A stretch of 20,443 nt of DNA. Source: DATGFK01 sp040007395. GTDB taxonomy: Bacteria > Chloroflexota > Anaerolineae > Aggregatilineales > UBA2796. Shown here one piece after another: positions 15,168 to 20,443 of the stretch; the first letter of the stretch is position 1, and each line of letters begins with the position of its first letter. The position numbers and the translations under genes were made by a program. The stretch lies in NCBI GenBank assembly GCA_040007395.1, contig JBDTVG010000075.1:1-20443 (forward strand), written 5' to 3'. The notes beneath the pieces are model-generated. The model worked only from the letters and a program-made list of their open reading frames with translations. It was not told the origin of the DNA and ran no database searches.

Positions 15168-18100
15168 TCACAATGTAGTCGCTTCGTTAGCAAGACCGTT
15201 CTGAACCAACGGCACCGTAAAGTGGAATGTTGTTCCGACTCCGGATTTACTCTCTGCCCAGATATACCCGCCGTGCATCTCTACGATCAGTTTGCAGATC
15301 GCCAGCCCTAGCCCAGTGCCGCTAATCGTTGTATTCGAATTGTCGGCCCGGTAGAACTTCTCAAAGAGATGCGTTTGCTGCTCTGGGGTCATACCCAGCC
15401 CCTCATCCACCACCCCAAATTCCAGATAGTCGGGCAAGATACGGTTCCAAACCGTGACTTTGCCTCCATTGGGCGAATACTTGACAGCGTTGGAGATCAG
15501 GTTTTTCACAACCTGCGCCAGACGCATTGGATCAGCCGTTACGTGTGGGCTGTTAGGGGCTAGCTCCACACAGAACTTGTGAGTTGAGACCGTTTCAATA
15601 AACGGCAGCATTTCGGTGTTGATTAGCTTTGCCATATCTACAAGTTCCAGCGTTAGGGTAAGCTGGCGTTTCGCTTCCAGCCGCGATACATCGAGCAAGT
15701 CATCAATGATCTTGCCCAGATTGGTCGATTGCTCGCTAATGAAGGTGATATAGCGGCGTTGTCGAGTGTCGTCCAATTGACGAGTCAGTAGAATTTCGCT
15801 AAAGCCTCGGATCGAGGTCAACGGAGTTCGCAACTCGTGGGCCGCTGTCGAGAGAAATTCGGTCTTGAGTCGGTTTAACTCTTGTATTTCATGATCAACC
15901 TGTTTACGTTTAGTAATGTCACGGCTGGCGAAAACGATGTTTTTGATACTGCCGTGCTCGTCAAACAGCAGATTGCTGAGTGTTTCCAGCCAGAGGTATT
16001 CACCGTTGGCATGACGATAGCGATATTCAGCTTTGCCAATAGTCTCGATGGCTTCTTGGAACTGGGCGACATCCTCCTCATGGACACCCGAATAGATGGG
16101 CTGTCCGAGAAGTGTACTGGGTTGATAGCCCAACACATTCCAACACGAAGGACTGGCATACTCGATAATACCATTCATATCTGTTTGGCAGATAATGTCC
16201 AGCATGTTGTCGGTGATGCGGCGTAATTGTTCTTCGCTCCGATGCAAGGCAGTTTCAGACCGTGTGTTTTCCAGCGCATTGACGAAGATCCGACCCACGT
16301 TAGTAAGTACTGTAACCGTCTCTGCCAACCGATCGTTGATCGGGTCAGATAGATCCAACGCAAGAAAGCCCACTAATACACCGTTGTAGATCAGCGGCAC
16401 GGCGACCAACGATTGCAGGGTTAACCATTCGGGCCAGGGTTGGCTATCCCCCTCTTCTGCCAGAATATCGGCATTAGACCCTGCGTAAATGCTGTCTGAT
16501 TTATCGAACAATCGCTCCATCCACCGTTCAAGAAGATTAGTGGAGAGTATCTTGAGAGCTTCGGCCTGAGAGACAGCGCTTTCCTTGCACCACTCATAGG
16601 TATGCTCAACGGTTGCCCCATTTTCCGAAAACAGGAAGGCGTAGCTGTGGTTTGCCCCCATGTATTGGCCCATCGTTGCCAACGCACGACGGATGCCGAT
16701 ATAAATCTCATCCGAGGCCAGCGAGATGAAATGTGTCGAGATCGTGGCAACAAGCTGTTCAAACTTCATGCGGCGTTCTAATTCCAGACCGATCATTTCG
16801 CGCTGGGTGATCTCTTCTTGGAGAGTCTCATTAGCATTCTTGAGTTCCCAAGTACGCTCCTCGACCAACCGCTCGAAGTGATCGCGATGTTCACGCAGCG
16901 TGTCCTCCATCTGCCTGCGTTCGGTAATGTCGCGACTGCTCCCCACAATCCCAGTGATGTTGCCAGCCTGATCCCTCAGTGGTACTTTGGTGCTAAGTAT
17001 CCAGATTGTGTGACCTGCTTCTTTGTTGAAAACCGATTCTTCCTTGTCGAATTGGGCTTGCCCTGTACGCATAACGGCCAGTTCATTGGCCATGAATTGT
17101 GCAGCTTCCTCTGGGGGGAACATGTCAAGATCAGTCTTGCCTGTAACCTCATCTTGGACTTGTGCGCCCATTAACTTGAGATGAGCTAGATTGTTGATGA
17201 GAAATCGGCTTTGGGTGTCTTTGACGTAGATCCAATCGGGTACGGTGTCAATTACTGTGCGTAACAGGCTACGTTCTTTTTGTAGAGCATCCTCGCTGCG
17301 CTTTTCTTCAGTAATATCGCGGCTGATCCCGACTAGCCCAGTCACCTTGCCGTGGCTGTCGCGTAGGGGGACTTTGGTCGTTAACAACCAGAGTTGGTTG
17401 CCCGCCAAGTCTACAGTAGGCTCTTCCAAGTCAACCAGCGCTTTGCCGGACTGCACGACAACCTGTTCACTCTCATAATATTGAGTTGCCAGATCAGCCC
17501 TGAAAAAGTCAAAATCACTTTTGCCGGTAAGATCGTCTAATATTCCCACTCCAATCGCGGCTCGGTGCGCCGCATTATTGATGACAAAGCGGCTTTGCAT
17601 GTCTTTGACAAAGATCCGATCTGGGATATTGTCGATCAAAGTACGCAGCAGATTGCGCTCTTCGGCAAGAGTCTCTTCTGCTCGTTTGCGATCCGTAATG
17701 TCGCGATTGATACCCACTAGCCCAGTAACAGTACCGCTCGCATCATGCAGTGGCACCTTGGTGGTTAAGAGCCAGAGTTGGTTGCCTGCTAGGTCTATGG
17801 TAGGTTCTTCTCGGTCAATTAACGCCTTGTCTGATTGCACGACAGCTTGTTCATCATCATAGTATTGAGTTGCCAACTCTGATGGGAAGAAATCAAAATC
17901 TGTCTTCCCAGTAATATCGTCTTGTACACCCACCCCTAATTGGAACCTATGAGATGCATTGTTGATGACAAATCTGCTTTGGGTATCTTTGATAAAGATC
18001 CGTTCTGGGACATTATCAAGCAGAGTAAGCAGCAGATTGCGCTCTTCAGCAAGTGCTTTTTCCGCCTGTTTGCGATCCGTAATATCCCGACTCAAGCCAA

Positions 18101-19706
18101 CCAACCCTGTCACGTTTCCATGCTCATCGTGCAACGGAACTTTGGTCGTCAGCACCCATTTTTTGCTGCCATCTGGGTTGAGGGTAACGCGCTCTACATT
18201 GATGAGTGGCTGATCAGCTTCCATAATTGCCTGATCATCCCTATCGTATTGTGCCGCGAGGTCGGGAGGGAACATTTCAAAGGCAGTTTTGCCGATCAGA
18301 GCGTCGGCAGTGGAAACTTGTGCTGCCAGCGCATGAGCGATATTGCTCAGAGTGAAACGGCCTTGCCGGTCTTTGCCAAAGATATAATCTGGGATATTGT
18401 CGATCAGTGCCCGCAGCAAATTGCGCTCGGATTTGAGCAGTTCCTCGGATCGCTTGCGCTCCGAAATATCCGTCATCGCGGCAATCATGCGGATGGCTTT
18501 GCCGGAGTCGTTGCGAACGACATAGCCCCGTTCCACAACGAAGGCATAGTGACCATCATGTCGGCAAAAGCGGTATTCTATCGACCACACTTGTTTACCT
18601 TCATTAATCACCGCATCCAAACTGGCGATGATCGATGCACGATCTTCGGGATGCGCATGTTCATAACTCCACGTTGCGTCGGAGCCTATTTCTGCCTCTG
18701 AGTAGCCAAAGAGTGTCTGAAGGGTTTCGTTCCACTTGACTTGGTTCGTCCGCAGATCCCAATCCCAGATCACATCGTTAGTAGCGCGTGTAGCAAGCCG
18801 ATAGCGCATTTCGCTGTCTTGTAGCGCAGCTTCAATGCGGTGGCGTTCGGTCACATCCTGTACCAACATACAGCCTGCATTGCGTCCATCAAAAATAAGT
18901 AAGCCTAAGGTGACTTCAACGTCAATGATCCGACCATCCTTCAAGCGATGTCGGCTTGATGTCGGAGTTGTTGTTGATAGGTCGTACTCTGCTAGGTTTT
19001 TGAAAAGTAAGGGAATGTCCTCTGGCGGTCTTATATCGGTAAGCTGCATCTGCAAAAATTCATCACGCGAATAGCCATAATTGAGGATCGCTATCTCATT
19101 CACGGCAAGAAAGCCCAGTGTTTCCTGATCGTAAATCAACATGGGATTCGGATTATTGGTAAATAAATTGCGGTAACTAGCTTCTCGTTCCTGAAGTGCC
19201 GCTTCTGTCTGTCGGCGTAGCTCAAGCTCTGTCTTGAGCGCTCTGGTTAGCCCTACCGTTCGTTCGTCAAACGGTGTTTTGACTCCACCCGGTGATTGCG
19301 GTTTTTCACTCTCTTTCATCAACAGCAGATGGCTAATTCTCTGGCGTAGTACCGTCCAATTAATGGGTTTCAGAATGTGATCAACCGCCCCGGCCTCAAA
19401 GGATCGCTTGATAGATTCCCGATCATCGAGCGCCGTAACGAGTAGAATGGGGGTATCGGCGCTTTCTGGCAATTTTCGTAATTGTCGGCACGCCTCAAAC
19501 CCATCCATTTCCGGCATCATCGCATCCAACAGGACCATGTCAGGCCGAACCGTTTGAAAAATATCAACGGCCTGCTGCCCATTTTCCGTTTCAACGACCT
19601 GATGACCCATGCCCTCCAACACCCGACGCAGTATCATCCGGCTGGTCAGATCATCATCGGCAATGAGAATAGTGTATTTGGCTTGGGAATTGTCGAAAAT
19701 GCTCAT
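15168..19706 (-). CDS. Large hybrid histidine kinase: REC - multiple PAS - GAF - PAS - HisKA - HATPase
   Basis: A 1512-residue cytoplasmic kinase. The N-terminal receiver (about 11-130) has D17-D19, phospho-site D61, T91 and K113. Two PAS domains (about 172-288 and 300-417) precede four closely related PAS units (428-555, 556-684, 685-811, 812-938), each opening with a variant of LLxTLIDNIPDxIFxKD and closing with GLVGxSRDIT. A coiled coil (about 935-980), a GAF domain (about 978-1147) and another PAS (about 1157-1265) follow. HisKA has H1290 (AAHELRTP); the ATPase has N1406, D1434 (VDEGLG) and GTGLGLAI (1463-1470). No membrane segment or signal peptide is seen. Ligands are unknown; PAS and GAF may bind small molecules, haem or flavin. 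It leads the leftward kinase operon. GAGG lies 8 nt before the ATG. Confidence 0.95.
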   Translation of the reverse strand: MSIFDNSQAKYTILIADDDLTSRMILRRVLEGMGHQVVETENGQQAVDIFQTVRPDMVLLDAMMPEMDGFEACRQLRKLPESADTPILLVTALDDRESIKRSFEAGAVDHILKPINWTVLRQRISHLLLMKESEKPQSPGGVKTPFDERTVGLTRALKTELELRRQTEAALQEREASYRNLFTNNPNPMLIYDQETLGFLAVNEIAILNYGYSRDEFLQMQLTDIRPPEDIPLLFKNLAEYDLSTTTPTSSRHRLKDGRIIDVEVTLGLLIFDGRNAGCMLVQDVTERHRIEAALQDSEMRYRLATRATNDVIWDWDLRTNQVKWNETLQTLFGYSEAEIGSDATWSYEHAHPEDRASIIASLDAVINEGKQVWSIEYRFCRHDGHYAFVVERGYVVRNDSGKAIRMIAAMTDISERKRSEELLKSERNLLRALIDNIPDYIFGKDRQGRFTLSNIAHALAAQVSTADALIGKTAFEMFPPDLAAQYDRDDQAIMEADQPLINVERVTLNPDGSKKWVLTTKVPLHDEHGNVTGLVGLSRDITDRKQAEKALAEERNLLLTLLDNVPERIFIKDTQSRFVINNASHRFQLGVGVQDDITGKTDFDFFPSELATQYYDDEQAVVQSDKALIDREEPTIDLAGNQLWLLTTKVPLHDASGTVTGLVGINRDITDRKRAEETLAEERNLLRTLIDNIPDRIFVKDMQSRFVINNAAHRAAIGVGILDDLTGKSDFDFFRADLATQYYESEQVVVQSGKALVDLEEPTVDLAGNQLWLLTTKVPLRDSHGKVTGLVGISRDITEEKRSEDALQKERSLLRTVIDTVPDWIYVKDTQSRFLINNLAHLKLMGAQVQDEVTGKTDLDMFPPEEAAQFMANELAVMRTGQAQFDKEESVFNKEAGHTIWILSTKVPLRDQAGNITGIVGSSRDITERRQMEDTLREHRDHFERLVEERTWELKNANETLQEEITQREMIGLELERRMKFEQLVATISTHFISLASDEIYIGIRRALATMGQYMGANHSYAFLFSENGATVEHTYEWCKESAVSQAEALKILSTNLLERWMERLFDKSDSIYAGSNADILAEEGDSQPWPEWLTLQSLVAVPLIYNGVLVGFLALDLSDPINDRLAETVTVLTNVGRIFVNALENTRSETALHRSEEQLRRITDNMLDIICQTDMNGIIEYASPSCWNVLGYQPSTLLGQPIYSGVHEEDVAQFQEAIETIGKAEYRYRHANGEYLWLETLSNLLFDEHGSIKNIVFASRDITKRKQVDHEIQELNRLKTEFLSTAAHELRTPLTSIRGFSEILLTRQLDDTRQRRYITFISEQSTNLGKIIDDLLDVSRLEAKRQLTLTLELVDMAKLINTEMLPFIETVSTHKFCVELAPNSPHVTADPMRLAQVVKNLISNAVKYSPNGGKVTVWNRILPDYLEFGVVDEGLGMTPEQQTHLFEKFYRADNSNTTISGTGLGLAICKLIVEMHGGYIWAESKSGVGTTFHFTVPLVQNGLANEATTL
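16893..18425 (-). repeat. Four tandem PAS-coding units of about 384 bp
   Basis: Units at 18425-18042, 18041-17655, 17654-17274 and 17273-16893 (leftward) encode four PAS domains of 127-129 residues. The middle two are the most alike, roughly 70% identical in protein by eye, sharing for example FVINNA, LATQYY and AGNQLWLLTTKVPL. Many codons differ only at third positions, so this is an old, selected duplication rather than a fresh one. Confidence 0.85.
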
Positions 19707-20224
19707 CGGCTCCGCCTCGTTTCGGTATGTCTGCTACACACTCGTACTGATTGAACAAACTTTCCTGATCAGTCAGCCGCGTGGTGGGTTTGGGAAATTA
19801 ATAATGACTGTTGGCTATGGTTCCGGAAAAATCGTAAGAATCCAGCCTTAACGGTGCAGATTGGTAAAGCAGAGGAGATATGATAGTGCTAGTAGATCGA
19901 AGCGTCTCGGCTCTGGAAAACGCCCAGTGACAACGCATATCACCATGTCATTTAGACTTTTGTATTCTACCTGTATTCATTCTGAAATTGAGCGCGAAAC
20001 AATCCCGAAAATGACTCAAAACACCAATTGTCAAAGACAAAAAAATGGCTCACCAAAACGATCCGTGCAGTTATGAATGCTTGATCCCATGATGGCAAGG
20101 GAAAAAGGCGGGAAAGATTTTAAGCGGAGTAGTAATGTAAAAAGGTAGGGCATTTAAAAATTTGGGATCGACTAGAACAACGTATCGCAAATACGCCTAA
20201 CTGTTCAGATGAATCTGGTTAAAC
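19707..20224. other. Gene-poor stretch upstream of the kinase operon
   Basis: About 520 nt with no convincing gene on either strand. The promoter of the leftward kinase operon should lie here, probably in 19720-19830, but no clear -35/-10 pair could be fixed by eye. Small hairpins are present at 20181-20195 (CGTAT/ATACG) and 20206-20217 (CAGAT/ATCTG). Confidence 0.5.
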
Positions 20225-20260
20225 AAAAGGCGGGCTGGTCATTCACCAGCCCGCCTTTTT
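20225..20260 (+). terminator. Strong intrinsic terminator with no assigned gene
   Basis: A GC-rich 10-bp core stem GGCGGGCTGG / CCAGCCCGCC (20229-20238 / 20246-20255) is extended by T20239-A20245 and by AAAA/TTTT, with loop CATTC and a T5 tract on the + strand. The matching A run means it could also act leftward. No coding gene lies immediately upstream, so it ends either an undetected small RNA or a gene entering from the right. Confidence 0.85.
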
Positions 20261-20278
20261 ATATGCAGCGCTACAGGG

Positions 20279-20352
20279 GCTACGGTGCGCTCGACCGCGC
20301 ACCGTGCGGAGCAAGGTGCAACCTTGCTTCGCCGTGTGGAACGACCCGTAGC
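20279..20352. repeat. Nested inverted repeats, REP/MITE-like intergenic element
   Basis: Two adjacent hairpins are visible: ACGGTGCGC/GCGCACCGT (20282-20290 / 20297-20305, 9 bp, 6-nt loop) and a 12-bp stem GCGGAGCAAGGT/ACCTTGCTTCGC (20306-20317 / 20321-20332, one G-T pair, 3-nt loop). They are enclosed by GCTACGG/CCGTAGC (20279-20285 / 20346-20352). The arrangement resembles a cloverleaf or a palindromic repetitive element. No other copy is in the window, so its repetitive nature is not shown. Confidence 0.5.
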
Positions 20353-20443
20353 GCGCCACAGTACACATGGCTGAGATTTTCCCATCTGAGAGACTGTCCG
20401 AAAAGTCTCAGGATAAGGCAAGACGACGTAACATGAGGCGCAC

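Noticed and set aside
17940..18701. A 253-codon rightward open frame inside the hybrid kinase gene
   Set aside because: It is antisense to well-supported PAS domains and its protein has no recognisable domain.
19861..20076. A 71-codon rightward open frame with a TTG start
   Set aside because: A basic, serine/threonine-rich sequence with no domain, no usual start codon and no terminator close behind. Possible but unsupported.
1..20443. CRISPR arrays, tRNA or rRNA genes, prophage or complete insertion sequences
   Set aside because: No regularly spaced short repeats, no tRNA-like cloverleaf with conserved T-arm, no rRNA motifs and no transposase or integrase were seen on either strand. The polymerase is the only phage-like gene and it stands alone.

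Overview
This window reads as ordinary, gene-dense chromosome from a free-living heterotrophic bacterium at about 50% G+C. It carries very large multi-PAS hybrid histidine kinases, a secreted PPC-domain metalloprotease, a glycine-rich DUF2207-type surface protein and a sugar-acid catabolic locus. That mix is most like a Chloroflexota (Anaerolineae-type) genome. This placement is inferred from gene content and protein style only; there is no rRNA or other marker gene here.

Region 1 (1-7136) is a carbohydrate catabolism locus. A GntR/FCD regulator and a Gfo/Idh/MocA oxidoreductase run leftward. An SDR dehydrogenase and two enolase-superfamily (mandelate racemase/muconate lactonizing type) enzymes run rightward. 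The enzymes fit oxidation and dehydration of a sugar or sugar acid under control of the GntR protein. No transporter gene is visible. Between the two divergent arms (2068-3845) sits a two-gene cassette of lower G+C in its middle: an OLD/RecF-like AAA ATPase and a DUF4276 (TOPRIM-like) protein joined by an ATGA overlap. This looks like a defence-type module. The DNA on its two sides carries the same 50-bp promoter/operator-like element (36/50 identical without gaps). Either the cassette was inserted into, and duplicated, a divergent promoter, or two operators of one regulator are being seen.

Region 2 (7137-10680) has a leftward MazG-like nucleotide pyrophosphohydrolase. Divergent from it are two exported proteins, a DUF2207-like one-pass membrane protein and a matrixin-type zinc protease with a PPC domain on each side of the catalytic domain. 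They end at a perfect 34-bp palindromic terminator.

Region 3 (10681-12712) holds a compact family A DNA polymerase: a 3'-5' exonuclease plus polymerase with no 5' nuclease. It has a T7-like tyrosine in motif B and an unusual motif C.

Region 4 (12713-19706, all leftward) is a three-gene phosphosignalling operon. It encodes a 1512-residue REC-PAS-GAF-HisKA-HATPase hybrid kinase containing four near-repeated PAS units, a lone CheY-like receiver, and a soluble kinase with two complete HisKA-HATPase cores. No Hpt domain and no DNA-binding output is visible in the window.

Region 5 (19707-20443) has no convincing gene. It contains one strong intrinsic terminator and a cluster of nested inverted repeats (REP/MITE-like) at the right edge.
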